From positions 1-62,516 of the forward strand of contig JABSOI010000037.1 in NCBI GenBank assembly GCA_013216015.1: DNA of 62,516 nt. The letters are read 5' to 3'. Source of the DNA: Alteromonadaceae bacterium (GTDB taxonomy: Bacteria; Pseudomonadota; Gammaproteobacteria; Enterobacterales; Alteromonadaceae). The notes beneath the pieces were generated by a model. The model made no database searches, was not told the DNA's origin, and saw only the letters and a list, made by a program, of their open reading frames with translations. A program made the position numbers and the translations under genes. Positions 1 through 8,641 of this stretch are shown one piece after another; the first letter of the stretch is position 1, and each line of letters begins with the position of its first letter.

Positions 1-492
1 CCTATGACCCATTTCCATCATGTCGATTTCGCCACTGGCAGGCCAAGTTTGCGTGCTGGTACCTAACATCCATGCTGCCGGCCATAAACCAATACCAACA
101 TCCGGTATTTGCAAACGCACTTCAATCATGCCGTATTTTACAGCAATTTTATTACTACTTTCAACTTTACCCGAAGTGAAAGCATAACCATTACTGGCTT
201 GGTCGCGCGCCGTTAATACCAGTGCTTTGTTACCTGACTCACCCGGCACATCTTCAATAGTAACATTGCTCTCGCTATACCATTGTAATTCTTGATTACC
301 CCAGCCACATAGACCTTTATCACAACCGTCACCGACATCTATATGCCAATTGTTACTATCAAGTTGATTAAAATTATCTTCCCAAAGAAGATTGCCAACG
401 GCCGCATTTGCATGATTTACCGAAAGCATCAGTAAGCCAACAAGCCCTCTGGAAAGCCCCTTTATTTGTATTAAACTGTTTGTACTCACCAT
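1..492 (-). CDS. GH16 endo-beta-glucanase (laminarinase-like), partial
   Basis: The 164 codons visible are the N-terminal part of a secreted glycoside hydrolase family 16 enzyme; the gene runs off the left edge. An ATG at 492 follows a GAGGAG-like ribosome site. A signal peptide ends near the residues HANA, then come the typical opening ILWEDNF-like block (LLWEDNFNQLDSNNW), a WGNQELQWY strand, a LTARD strand and GLWPAAWML. The last visible residues, GEIDMMEMG, are the GH16 catalytic ExDxxE motif (nucleophile and acid/base Glu). The family cleaves beta-1,3 or mixed beta-glucans such as laminarin outside the cytoplasm. The gene diverges from a LacI-type regulator, which suggests glucan-responsive control. 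Family assignment is secure; exact substrate is inferred. Confidence 0.93.
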   Translation of the reverse strand, partial: MVSTNSLIQIKGLSRGLVGLLMLSVNHANAAVGNLLWEDNFNQLDSNNWHIDVGDGCDKGLCGWGNQELQWYSESNVTIEDVPGESGNKALVLTARDQASNGYAFTSGKVESSNKIAVKYGMIEVRLQIPDVGIGLWPAAWMLGTSTQTWPASGEIDMMEMGHR

Positions 493-951
493 GTATACTC
501 CTCATATTCACTTATTATGTTTTAATTGTTATTCAGTTATTTGTAGGAACAACATCCATATTATTTATGCCCTTATACAGCTTTAGCGGGAATGATTTAA
601 TGTACCCACACTTTATGGGAATCACTTCTAACCAACAATTCTGGAAGCGCTCACATAAAAAAGAATAGAATAAGATTAAAAAACAATCAATGATTAAATG
701 TGAATTTTGTGTCATATATGTGTTAATATATAAAAACATATTTGCTTTATTCTTGGTAATTCATTATGTTAGCGCATAACAACAGATGAAATGATACCGT
801 TCCATACGCTCCGTCCTTGTTCTGTGGATAATCTAGTGCTATATTCGCGACGAAAAATTGCAGGGATTCATCTGCAACTAAAAACACGAAATAACCAGCA
901 TATCCGTAACAATAACATTACCTTTAAATACAGCAGCAAAATAGGAATACA
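493..951. other. Divergent intergenic region, GH16 / LacI regulator
   Basis: This 459-bp AT-rich gap separates the GH16 gene from the regulator and must hold both promoters. Besides the operator-like palindrome at 642-655 nothing gene-like was found. Short reading frames here have no ribosome site or recognisable sequence. Confidence 0.6.
642..655. promoter_or_regulatory. Candidate LacI-family operator
   Basis: The 14-mer TGGAAGCGCTCACA is a near-palindrome centred on GCGC. It matches 12 of 14 positions of TGGGAGCGCTCCCA, the known operator of the LacI-family cellulase regulator CelR of actinomycetes. It lies 150 bp upstream of the GH16 start and 297 bp upstream of the LacI-type gene, so it could control the glucanase. 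The link to this particular regulator is inferred from position and shape only. Confidence 0.5.
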
Positions 952-1950
952 ATGGCTACCATTTACGAAGTTGCAGCACTCGCAGGTGTTTCATTATCAT
1001 CAGTTTCACGGGTAATGAATAATCATCCCCATGTCAGTGAAAAAACTAAAATAATAGTCAACGCTGCTATGAAGGAGCTAGGTTACCGTCCTAATTCTGT
1101 TGCCCGCTCTTTAGCGTCTAAACGTTCTGATTGTATCGGTATTTTAGTGTCGGAATTACACGGTCCTTTTTACGGTGACATGTTGTCAGGCATTGAATCT
1201 GAATTAAGAACTGCAGGAAAGCATGCCATTATTACCGCAGGGCATAGTGATGAAGCAACGGAAAAAGCGGGGATAGATTTTTTAATTGATCGTAATTGTG
1301 ATGCGATAATATTGCTTGTAGATGCACTTTCTGACGATTATTTAATTAAATTAAGCAAAGGTTCTACACCAATTGTTGTCATCAATCGTCATATTACTGA
1401 AATTGATAAAAATTGTTTTTATCTGGACAATTTTTTAGGTGGCTATCTAGCAACAAAACATATCCTTGAATATGGTCATAAAGACATCGCTTACATTTCA
1501 GGACCATTAATGAAACAAGATACCACTGACCGCTTAAACGGTCATAAAAAAGCCTTAACTGAATTTGGTATTGAATTTAATGAAGAATTATTCTACGTAG
1601 GAACTTATTTAATAGAAAGTGGTAAAGAGGGTGTTAATCATTTACTTAAAAAACAACTACCATTTACCGCTATCATTTGCGCAAATGATGAGATGGCATC
1701 AGGTGCAATGAAAAGCATTAGAGATAATGATATGGCAATTCCTGATGATTGCTCTATTATTGGCTTCGATAATTCTTTTTTTACCGAATATCTACATCCG
1801 CAACTTACAACTGTTAATTACCCAATAAAAGACATGGCTAAAATGTCTGCCCTGTGGATTTTAAAAAACATTTATAATAACAATAAGTTAATCATTAAAA
1901 ACGAATTTACGCCTACATTAGTTTCTCGCGAGTCAATTAGATCAATTTAA
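952..1950 (+). CDS. LacI/GalR-family transcriptional regulator
   Basis: A 332-residue repressor-type DNA-binding protein. Residues 1-50 form the LacI helix-turn-helix with hinge (TIYEVAALAGVSLSSVSRVM, then LGYRPNSVARSL), followed by a periplasmic-binding-protein-like effector domain (IGILVSELHGPFYGDMLSG; AIICANDEMASGAMK; IIGFDNSFF; QLTTVNYP). Length is normal for the family. The ATG at 952 is preceded by AGGAATACA, a usable ribosome site. It diverges from the GH16 gene, so the effector is probably a glucan breakdown product; this is inference from context. Confidence 0.95.
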   Translation: MATIYEVAALAGVSLSSVSRVMNNHPHVSEKTKIIVNAAMKELGYRPNSVARSLASKRSDCIGILVSELHGPFYGDMLSGIESELRTAGKHAIITAGHSDEATEKAGIDFLIDRNCDAIILLVDALSDDYLIKLSKGSTPIVVINRHITEIDKNCFYLDNFLGGYLATKHILEYGHKDIAYISGPLMKQDTTDRLNGHKKALTEFGIEFNEELFYVGTYLIESGKEGVNHLLKKQLPFTAIICANDEMASGAMKSIRDNDMAIPDDCSIIGFDNSFFTEYLHPQLTTVNYPIKDMAKMSALWILKNIYNNNKLIIKNEFTPTLVSRESIRSI

Positions 1951-2309
1951 CAAAATAACCACAGCTAACTTTCACTAAACTAAAAAAAATACTTGCCAAA
2001 TAATCAATTTGTTATTTAAATGGTGTTACTTGTCTGCTTTTTATGGAATTGACTAAGTACCATATATGAGACATAGAAAAACTATCTCTCTAGGCTGAGA
2101 TAATTGATCTCACATCACCCCATCACCAAGCCCGGCATCACCATAACACGATTGACAATATTGAATCGAATATTAAAAATATAACTATAAAACAATAAAT
2201 TGAAACGAAAAACATACTATCACCTTCAATGTCTTCCGCTATAGATTCATTGCTACTTATAAAACTTTACTACCAGATAATTGCACCATAATTTTCTAGC
2301 TTAGGCTTG
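1951..2309. other. Intergenic region, no gene seen
   Basis: The 359-bp gap lies between the tail-to-tail LacI-type gene and the acyl-CoA dehydrogenase gene. It is AT-rich and contains only a weak stem (TATCTC...GAGATA near 2085-2105). It marks the change from the low-GC left flank to the GC-richer minus-strand block. Confidence 0.5.
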
Positions 2310-4196
2310 TTAACCATACAAATCAGTACGCTGCAAAAAGATATCTTCGGTAGCATCAAGGGCGGAAATATCTTCTTTGGCGATAATTTCAGCCTTGGAC
2401 TTAACACCGGGCAGGATGTTGTTCACGTAGAATTGGGCGCCAGCGATTTTTCCTTTGTAGAAAGCTTCGTCTTGCGGGTCTTCGAGGTTTTCCAGCTTTT
2501 GTACCGCTATCACCGCGCCATCCAACAGCAACCATGACAAGGTCACTTCTGCCATCATTTCCAGGAAACGGGTTGAAATCGAAAAAATTAGCTCCAGTTT
2601 GCGCTCTTTTACCCAAGTGCCCATAAGTCCATGAGTCTTGACAAAGATTGCCAGTGATTCTTCAAGTGCATCAGTTTCCGCCAACAACACACCAGCGCTG
2701 CGATTGCGGGCAATGCTTGCTTCAACCTGATCTTGATACAATACCAACAGTTTTGAGCTGCGGCCCATAGCCAACTTGTCTTTCATCAAGTCAGCCGATT
2801 GGATAAACGAAGTACCTTCCCAGATTGACAGGATCTTCACATCTCGCGCTACTTGCTCTACGGGATGGTCTTTTATGTAACCGTGGCCACCGTATACTTG
2901 TATTGCCAATTCTGCTACCCGCCATGCCTGATCTGAGGTGTAGGCTTTAACTATGGGTGTCAGCAAGTGCACTAGCGATTCGTGATGTTTGCTCAGTGTC
3001 TGGTATTCTTCTGACTTCTCAGGATTTAAAGTTTCCAGCGCCTGCAAGTTGGTGACCCAGCTTTGATGGAATGTCAGTTTGTGGATCAGTGCCCGGCAAC
3101 CTTCTACCTTGGATTTCATTTCCAGTAGCATTCGGCGCACGTCTACGTGAGCCATAATCGAGACTTTTTGTGCTCTTGGGTTGAATGCTTCTTTAAAGCT
3201 GCTGCCCTGCACACGATTTGCGGCGTATTCGGCGGCGCTCATGTAAGCTCGACCAGCCAAACCTAATGCGTAAATGCCTGTTGAGATCCGCGCCATGTGC
3301 ATCATAGTCGACAGTTGTCGCAGACCAATGTTCTCCCGCTCGCCCAACAAGAAAGCCCTGCATGGGCCATTGTCGCCAAAGCTCAGTTGAGCGGTAGCAC
3401 AGCCATGGATCCCCATTTTATCCTCAAGTCGAATACAGCGAACATGGTTGTCTACCAAAGAACCGTCATCCTGCAAATTATTGCGTGGTACGATAAAACA
3501 AGATAATCCGGTGGTGCCCGGACGTGCGCCTTCCACTCTGGCCAGCAACATATAGACAATGTTGTCAGTTAATTCGTGCATACCAGCCGAGATGAAGATT
3601 TTTCCTCCTTCAATATGGTAGCTGCCGTCATCCTGCGGGATAGCTTTGGTGGTGATAGCGCCTACGTCACTGCCGGCTTGCGGCTCCGTCATGCACAAAC
3701 AAGCGGTCCATTCATTAGTAGCCAATTTGTGGCTGAAACGCTGTTTAATGTCTTCGGTGGCAAATCTTTCGATCAGATACATTGCCGGGCTGCAAAATCC
3801 CGGGTAGACCATAAATGACGGATCAGCCCCCTGAAATACTTCATAAATCATTTGGGCGACAATATACGGCGATGATAAGCCGCCATAGTGTTGTGGCGAA
3901 CTCAACCTACCCCATTCTGCTTCGGTATATTTTTGCCAGATATCCTGATATTTCGAAGGCAATTGTACCGTACCGTCATCAAGTAGTTTACAACCTTCGC
4001 GATCGGCTCTCTGGTAATTGGGACCGAGCTCATTATAGGCAAAGTCGCGAGCATGAAATAATAGCTGTTGGATAAAGTCTTTGCTGTACTCGGAATTGAC
4101 CGTAGGGTCAAGCAAGTTGTTTTCGATGTCGAATTGCTCCCACAACAGGAAATTGAGTTCTCGCAGGTCAACACGGTAGTTATTGTTAAAATCCAT
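2310..4196 (-). CDS. Large acyl-CoA dehydrogenase (DmdC/AcdB type)
   Basis: The 628-residue protein belongs to the long acyl-CoA dehydrogenase subgroup that includes 3-methylmercaptopropionyl-CoA dehydrogenase and fatty acyl-CoA dehydrogenases; it oxidises an acyl-CoA to the enoyl-CoA with FAD. Visible signatures are MTEPQAGSDVG (FAD/substrate loop), YGGHGYI and ILSIWEGTS, the latter carrying the catalytic Glu position of medium-chain-type enzymes. A C-terminal helical extension of about 130 residues is typical of this subgroup. It is the last gene of the minus-strand block, 66 bp after the outer-membrane barrel gene, the gap being filled by a 9-bp tandem repeat. Whether it serves the biosynthetic pathway upstream or ordinary beta-oxidation cannot be told. 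Confidence 0.9.
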   Translation of the reverse strand: MDFNNNYRVDLRELNFLLWEQFDIENNLLDPTVNSEYSKDFIQQLLFHARDFAYNELGPNYQRADREGCKLLDDGTVQLPSKYQDIWQKYTEAEWGRLSSPQHYGGLSSPYIVAQMIYEVFQGADPSFMVYPGFCSPAMYLIERFATEDIKQRFSHKLATNEWTACLCMTEPQAGSDVGAITTKAIPQDDGSYHIEGGKIFISAGMHELTDNIVYMLLARVEGARPGTTGLSCFIVPRNNLQDDGSLVDNHVRCIRLEDKMGIHGCATAQLSFGDNGPCRAFLLGERENIGLRQLSTMMHMARISTGIYALGLAGRAYMSAAEYAANRVQGSSFKEAFNPRAQKVSIMAHVDVRRMLLEMKSKVEGCRALIHKLTFHQSWVTNLQALETLNPEKSEEYQTLSKHHESLVHLLTPIVKAYTSDQAWRVAELAIQVYGGHGYIKDHPVEQVARDVKILSIWEGTSFIQSADLMKDKLAMGRSSKLLVLYQDQVEASIARNRSAGVLLAETDALEESLAIFVKTHGLMGTWVKERKLELIFSISTRFLEMMAEVTLSWLLLDGAVIAVQKLENLEDPQDEAFYKGKIAGAQFYVNNILPGVKSKAEIIAKEDISALDATEDIFLQRTDLYG

Positions 4197-4211
4197 GACG
4201 TTTCTCTTTTT

Positions 4212-4247
4212 GTTATTTTTGTTATTTTTGTTATTTTTGTTATTTTT
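4212..4247. repeat. Four 9-bp tandem repeats
   Basis: GTTATTTTT is repeated four times without interruption, in the short gap between the barrel protein gene and the acyl-CoA dehydrogenase gene. On the coding strand it reads AAAAATAAC and lies just before the ribosome site of the dehydrogenase, so copy-number change could alter its expression. Confidence 0.9.
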
Positions 4248-4262
4248 GTTGTACAGAGTAGG

Positions 4263-5570
4263 CTAAAACAACCAGCTGGCTGTCAAACGGATATTGTTGC
4301 TGCTGGGATTCAAACCGTATTCACACAGGTCGCAGCCATTAAAAAACTGCCATTGCAATCGCATCGACAAGTTATCACTAATAGATTTGAGCAGCTCAAT
4401 ACGATGTAACTGGCTGTCATCATCCAGACTCAATTGTGAACTGAAGCGTAATTGCCACAGGTCTTCGCTTTCCATCGACATAAACATCAATGAAACATAA
4501 CGTTCACGCAACCAGCCCTGCGCCATTAAATCCAGACCTGCAAATGCGTTTTCGTAATCTTGTGTAGGATCGTTCGATTGATTGTCGCGCAATCGAGCGG
4601 TACTGTCAGCGGCATCGTTGGTCAGGTTTTGCCATTCTTGTTTGCTGGCACCGTGTCCGTTGTAAAAATACTCTCCGGTTAACGACCAACCAGCATCTGC
4701 TGTATAAGTGGATCCCACAACCAACCGCTGGTAGTTGGACTTTTGCTTTATATGCAGGATGCTGAGCATTTGCCTATAACTGTTACGGGTCCACTCTGCC
4801 CTAAAGGTGATAGAGTCAGTCAGCAAGCTGCTGTAAGTCGCACCATACGACAAATTCTGGCCTTCAACCTTGTGCAATAACAATGAGAATGAGTCGTTTT
4901 CTTGGTAACCCAGTCGCAATACTGCCTCGGTGTCAGCATCAACATAAGGGTTGTCGCTCAACACCAGATAACCGGCAAATGACCAGGGACCATTGAAATA
5001 CTGCCCAGATACCATGTCCCAACCTTTGCTTTGCAACGCGTTGTCTGGATCAATATAGGGCAAAGTACGCTGGGGTTGCAGCATGTTAGCAATGTCATAG
5101 TTGTAGCCGTTACTCCACTGTGGTTTGCTACGACCCAGTTCTATCATCAGGTTGCGATCTTTACTTTGCCATTGTACGAGACCCTCAAGTAGATAGCTGT
5201 CGACGGCGTCTTTTTTTCCATCAGCCATTTCATCAACAGTTTCATCAACAAAAAATTGGTGGTAAATTCGCGCGCGGGTTTTCCATTGGTTTTGCCAGTC
5301 GCTCTCTAACTCAATATCTAGTGATATAAACTTTCGGCCATCACTGAACAGCGGTTCTCCCGGGTTAAACGGGTGATCGCTGCGTAGATTGTTATTCTGA
5401 TAATAACTTTTTAGTTCGACCCTGCTTTGATGATTACTGCTTTCTTCCACTACCTCACTTTCAAACGGGTCGTCTGCGAATGGATCGTCAGCGAATGGAT
5501 CATCACCGTTATTGGCCAACGCTAACGGGCTGAATAATAAGGCAAGTAGCGGCCAGATTCTTAACATCAT
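4263..5570 (-). CDS. Outer-membrane beta-barrel protein of the export module
   Basis: A 435-residue secreted protein with a signal peptide (cleavage after ALA, about residue 19). Right after it the stretch DDPFADDPFADDPF repeats an Asp-Pro-Phe unit three times. The remainder alternates aromatic and polar residues in barrel-strand fashion and ends in SWLF, with the terminal Phe typical of outer-membrane barrels. It resembles the DUF1302/porin-like barrels that accompany LolA-like and ABC proteins. GAGGTAG lies before two adjacent ATGs (5570 and 5567); the second has better spacing. Ten bases separate it from the LolA-like gene upstream, so it is co-transcribed. Probable role: outer-membrane receptor or exit pore for the product of this locus; inferred from context. 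Confidence 0.75.
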   Translation of the reverse strand: MMLRIWPLLALLFSPLALANNGDDPFADDPFADDPFESEVVEESSNHQSRVELKSYYQNNNLRSDHPFNPGEPLFSDGRKFISLDIELESDWQNQWKTRARIYHQFFVDETVDEMADGKKDAVDSYLLEGLVQWQSKDRNLMIELGRSKPQWSNGYNYDIANMLQPQRTLPYIDPDNALQSKGWDMVSGQYFNGPWSFAGYLVLSDNPYVDADTEAVLRLGYQENDSFSLLLHKVEGQNLSYGATYSSLLTDSITFRAEWTRNSYRQMLSILHIKQKSNYQRLVVGSTYTADAGWSLTGEYFYNGHGASKQEWQNLTNDAADSTARLRDNQSNDPTQDYENAFAGLDLMAQGWLRERYVSLMFMSMESEDLWQLRFSSQLSLDDDSQLHRIELLKSISDNLSMRLQWQFFNGCDLCEYGLNPSSNNIRLTASWLF

Positions 5571-5579
5571 CTACCTCGG

Positions 5580-6602
5580 TTATCTCGACAGTGCATCTTT
5601 GTGGAATATGGCGGGGTTCAGATCCTGCTTTTGATACTTGTCAAACATCATCCAGGTGTAACTACCTTCTATGATGGGATCGACCAGCTTCATGCGGTGC
5701 AATTTCAATTCGCCGTCAAATTCTTTAAATTTAGTGTAATAGGCCTGTTTGGCCAACTTGCCGGAGCGGGCATAAAAGTCGCTACGTAGTGGCAGATGGC
5801 TTTCATTGTCGAGGAAAAACACCACTTGTTTATATGTCGTTTTGTCGTGTCTGGCCATTAAGTTCAGTTTTAACACTGTTTTATCATCGATGATTTCAGT
5901 GCCTTCATAGGTGGCGGTGTAATCTTGTGAAAAGTTGGTGCCAGTGACGTCGCCGTTGCTCGCTTCTCCCAACAAGCGCTGGGTCGGTGAAATACGTAAT
6001 ACGTTGCGCGTACCGGGAAAGCGAATCCACATGTTTTGCGCCTGCTTCAGAATTTTGCGTCCTTTAGAGCGGGCCGGAGCGGTAAATTCCACAAGTGAAG
6101 CGTTACTCAGTACTTTTACCGCCAGTTTGTTGCTATGCTTTTTTTTGTTTTTCTTAAAACTGATGTTCGATATTTCAAAGGTAAAACTCTGACCTTTGTA
6201 ACCGCGCAGCCCATCGATAAACTCGAGTAGTTGCTGAGCGTCAGGTTCAGCAGGTGCTTCAATCACAGTTATTGGGCTTTTAATTTGTTCCGTTTTTTTC
6301 ACTTTGCTGTTTAACTCGTTGCTTTGTAACCCTTCACTTATTATCTTTTCACTTTTTATTTCTTCGTTTTTGATTTCTTCTTTATTTAACTCTTCTTTAT
6401 TTAACGCTTCTTTGTTTAACGCTTCTTTATTTAATGCTTCTTTATTTAACTCTTTGTCTTTTACAACAGTCTTGGCTTCATTCTTTACGACAATTAGTGT
6501 TTCCACGGCATCAGTGATCTGGCCGTTAATTGTGGTTGCCAGGCTAAAAGGGCTAACGAGAACCAGCCCCAACGATAATAATACTTTTATTAATGTGTTC
6601 AT
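5580..6602 (-). CDS. LolA-like outer-membrane lipoprotein-sorting family protein
   Basis: I place the start at the ATG at 6602 (after GGAG, 9-12 bases upstream), giving about 340 residues with a clear signal peptide (MNTLIKVLLSLGLVLV, cleavage near SLATT). A low-complexity, charged linker of five-residue repeats (KEALN and variants) follows. The C-terminal 240 residues form the LolA-like fold of the outer-membrane lipoprotein-sorting family (PF17131 type): SFTFEI, RSKGRKILKQAQNMWIRFPG, LRISPTQRLLGEASNGDVTG, QDYTATYEG. Such proteins carry hydrophobic cargo across the periplasm. The gene lies 14 bp after an FtsX/MacB permease and before an outer-membrane barrel, forming a relay. Cargo is unknown. 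Confidence 0.82.
   Translation of the reverse strand: MNTLIKVLLSLGLVLVSPFSLATTINGQITDAVETLIVVKNEAKTVVKDKELNKEALNKEALNKEALNKEELNKEEIKNEEIKSEKIISEGLQSNELNSKVKKTEQIKSPITVIEAPAEPDAQQLLEFIDGLRGYKGQSFTFEISNISFKKNKKKHSNKLAVKVLSNASLVEFTAPARSKGRKILKQAQNMWIRFPGTRNVLRISPTQRLLGEASNGDVTGTNFSQDYTATYEGTEIIDDKTVLKLNLMARHDKTTYKQVVFFLDNESHLPLRSDFYARSGKLAKQAYYTKFKEFDGELKLHRMKLVDPIIEGSYTWMMFDKYQKQDLNPAIFHKDALSR
6378..6452 (-). repeat. Five in-frame 15-bp tandem repeats in the LolA-like gene
   Basis: On the plus strand a TTCTTTATTTAACGC-like 15-mer occurs five times. On the coding strand each unit adds one KEALN or KEELN pentapeptide to the linker between signal peptide and LolA-like domain. Being a multiple of three, unit loss or gain would change linker length without a frameshift. 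Confidence 0.9.
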
Positions 6603-6616
6603 TATGCTAACTCCAA

Positions 6617-7843
6617 TCATGCAAATCTCAAGGCCTGGGTGATCAACATGCGTGACGCTTTCACCGCCGGATAAATACTGGATATAACAGCGATCAACAA
6701 GCCGTACAAGCCATTTTTCCACAGTAAATCCGCTTCGGTGAATATCCGAATAGGGTAAGTCTGCGAGCTGCCCGGCGGGGTCGGCATCATAATACCTGCG
6801 GCGGTAATACCCTGTGCCAGAAATATCGCAAATATGACACCCAGCACACTGCCAATTAATCCCAGAATAAAAGCTTCGCTGATAAACAGTCCAATCACTT
6901 CACCACGGGTGCCGCCGATGGCGCGAATGGTACCGATCTCCTGCGTACGTTCCATAACTGCCATGACCATGGTATTGACGATCCCCAGCAACACGATAGC
7001 CAAAACAATTATCTGTACAATGGAGAAAATGCCGTCAAACAAATTAACCACTTCGTGATAGTAATCTGCTAAATCGCTCCAGCTGCGCAGTTCCAGTGCC
7101 AGTCCTTGTTTTTTAAATGTTTCAGACAACAGCGCCATAACTTCTTCAGTGTGTTTGGTATCCTTAAGCAACACCACCAGACGGGTAACGCCTTCGGTAT
7201 ACATCAATTCTTGAGCGTGTTGAAGGTTCATTCGCATAAAGCGATTATCCACTTCGCGGGTGCCGGTGGAGATCGCGCCGATAACAGTTACGTCGCGTGC
7301 GTCAAAGCTGCCGTCTGCCGTTGTCGCCATCAGAGTCAGCGATGCGCCGACAGACAGGTTCAACGATTTAAACAGGCCATCACCAATCAACGCACCCTCT
7401 GTGTCTTCCTCAAACAAGTCTTCGCCTGCAGTTAATTTAACAGCCGAGCTTAACAGTGCTTCTTTTTCCGGATTGATGCCTTCAACCACAACTGCCAACG
7501 ATCGGCTTCCATCTGTTAAAAGGCCGGTAAAATTCAATCTTGGCGTCACCAGTTCAACCTGCTCAAGCTCTTCAACCAGCTTGGTTATCTTTTGCAGCAC
7601 TTCGCCATCAATCAGATATTCTTCTGGCTGTTGACTGCCGAACTGGTTAAAGCCCTCCTGATAAATTTGGATATGGCCAAGCTGCGAACGGATCACGCCT
7701 TCTCGCATACCTTCGTACATGGAGGCAAAAAATCCGCCCATCAGGATCAGACTGATCACCCCGAACTGAATCGCCAGCAGGGTGATAAAACTGCGTCGGC
7801 CATTACGCAATACGTTCAATAAAGCCAATTTTAATCGCAACAT
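6617..7843 (-). CDS. ABC transporter permease, FtsX/MacB/LolC type
   Basis: A 408-residue inner-membrane permease. One transmembrane helix near residues 18-42 precedes a MacB-like periplasmic core domain (roughly 45-240). Three helices follow (about 270-300, 320-350, 375-398) with the FtsX-family block VMERTQEIGTIRAIGGTRGE. Together with the ATPase at 8634-9365 it would form a MacB/LolCDE-type mechanotransmission ABC transporter that extracts or pushes substrates at the periplasmic face. Start ATG is 3 bp after the stop of the TPR lipoprotein gene; the LolA-like start is 14 bp downstream. Confidence 0.93.
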   Translation of the reverse strand: MLRLKLALLNVLRNGRRSFITLLAIQFGVISLILMGGFFASMYEGMREGVIRSQLGHIQIYQEGFNQFGSQQPEEYLIDGEVLQKITKLVEELEQVELVTPRLNFTGLLTDGSRSLAVVVEGINPEKEALLSSAVKLTAGEDLFEEDTEGALIGDGLFKSLNLSVGASLTLMATTADGSFDARDVTVIGAISTGTREVDNRFMRMNLQHAQELMYTEGVTRLVVLLKDTKHTEEVMALLSETFKKQGLALELRSWSDLADYYHEVVNLFDGIFSIVQIIVLAIVLLGIVNTMVMAVMERTQEIGTIRAIGGTRGEVIGLFISEAFILGLIGSVLGVIFAIFLAQGITAAGIMMPTPPGSSQTYPIRIFTEADLLWKNGLYGLLIAVISSIYPAVKASRMLITQALRFA

Positions 7844-7846
7844 GCT

Positions 7847-8641
7847 TTAGCTCTTCTCTTTCATTAATGCTGCTGCCCGTTCAGACCAGGGCGCAATGTT
7901 TTTGCCAGCCAGCGAAGCAAGTATTTTGATGCCGCTGTTCTTTTGCTGATCTTTAATCAATGCCATGGCGTGGTAATAGTCGATCATGGCATAAAATTTA
8001 TCATTCGTTTGAGCGTCAGTGGCAGTTTTGATAAGGTTGAAATCTTCCACTGCTTGCCGGCCTTTACCTAAAAACGCAGGCATTTCGGCATAGGTGATAC
8101 CCCGATATAAACGCACTCCCAAGTGATTGGGGGCATTTTTAACGGCACGATCAAGGTTTCGGCTGCCTTTTTTCGACAGCAAGGTGGTTTTACCAAGATT
8201 ATCGAGGAAAAAAACAGTTTGCAGGCTGGTGGCGCTGCCATACAGTGCAGTCAGTTCATGATCGTCCCGACGGTTTTTGCGCATTACGGCGATCTCTTCA
8301 ACCAGATGTTCCAGAGTTTTCAACTGGCGATCTTTGCTATCCGCAAAATAGGTGTAACGGACAAATAATGCCAGACGACGTTTGTCGACAGGACTGTCTG
8401 CATTAATGTTTAGCGAATCCAATAACACCTGCCGCTCGGCATTGGTCGTAGGCACCCTAGTTGGTTGGGTAAAATCAGCAGGTTGAATAAAATTAGTTGG
8501 CTGAACAGAATCAGCAGGATTTACCGCTTTGGCTGTAACCGTCCCTTTGGTTTTGTTTTCTTGTTGTACGGCAGGTTCTGAACAGCCACCAATAGCGACT
8601 GTCAGCAATAACATGCCGATTTTTTTTAATTTATTATCCAA
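7847..8641 (-). CDS. Lipoprotein with helical repeats, export module
   Basis: The 264-residue product begins with a lipoprotein signal peptide ending in the lipobox VAIGGC|S (Cys about residue 20). A polar Gln/Thr/Pro-rich linker follows, then a helix-rich domain with TPR-like spacing (TYAEMPAFLGKGRQAVEDFN; IDYYHAMALIKDQQ). It overlaps the end of the ATPase gene by 8 bases and is followed after 3 bases by the permease gene. It is probably an envelope adaptor for the ABC system. No enzymatic motif is visible. Confidence 0.75.
   Translation of the reverse strand: MDNKLKKIGMLLLTVAIGGCSEPAVQQENKTKGTVTAKAVNPADSVQPTNFIQPADFTQPTRVPTTNAERQVLLDSLNINADSPVDKRRLALFVRYTYFADSKDRQLKTLEHLVEEIAVMRKNRRDDHELTALYGSATSLQTVFFLDNLGKTTLLSKKGSRNLDRAVKNAPNHLGVRLYRGITYAEMPAFLGKGRQAVEDFNLIKTATDAQTNDKFYAMIDYYHAMALIKDQQKNSGIKILASLAGKNIAPWSERAAALMKEKS

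Noticed and set aside
2310-4196. Specific assignment as DMSP-pathway dmdC, linked to the methanethiol oxidase
   Set aside because: The subgroup includes general fatty acyl-CoA dehydrogenases, no dmdA/B/D gene is visible, and mtoX is 54 kb away.
6304-6642. Plus-strand reading frame of 112 codons rich in Ser/Phe/Leu
   Set aside because: It is the opposite-strand image of the KEALN repeats in the LolA-like gene; no ribosome site and low complexity.
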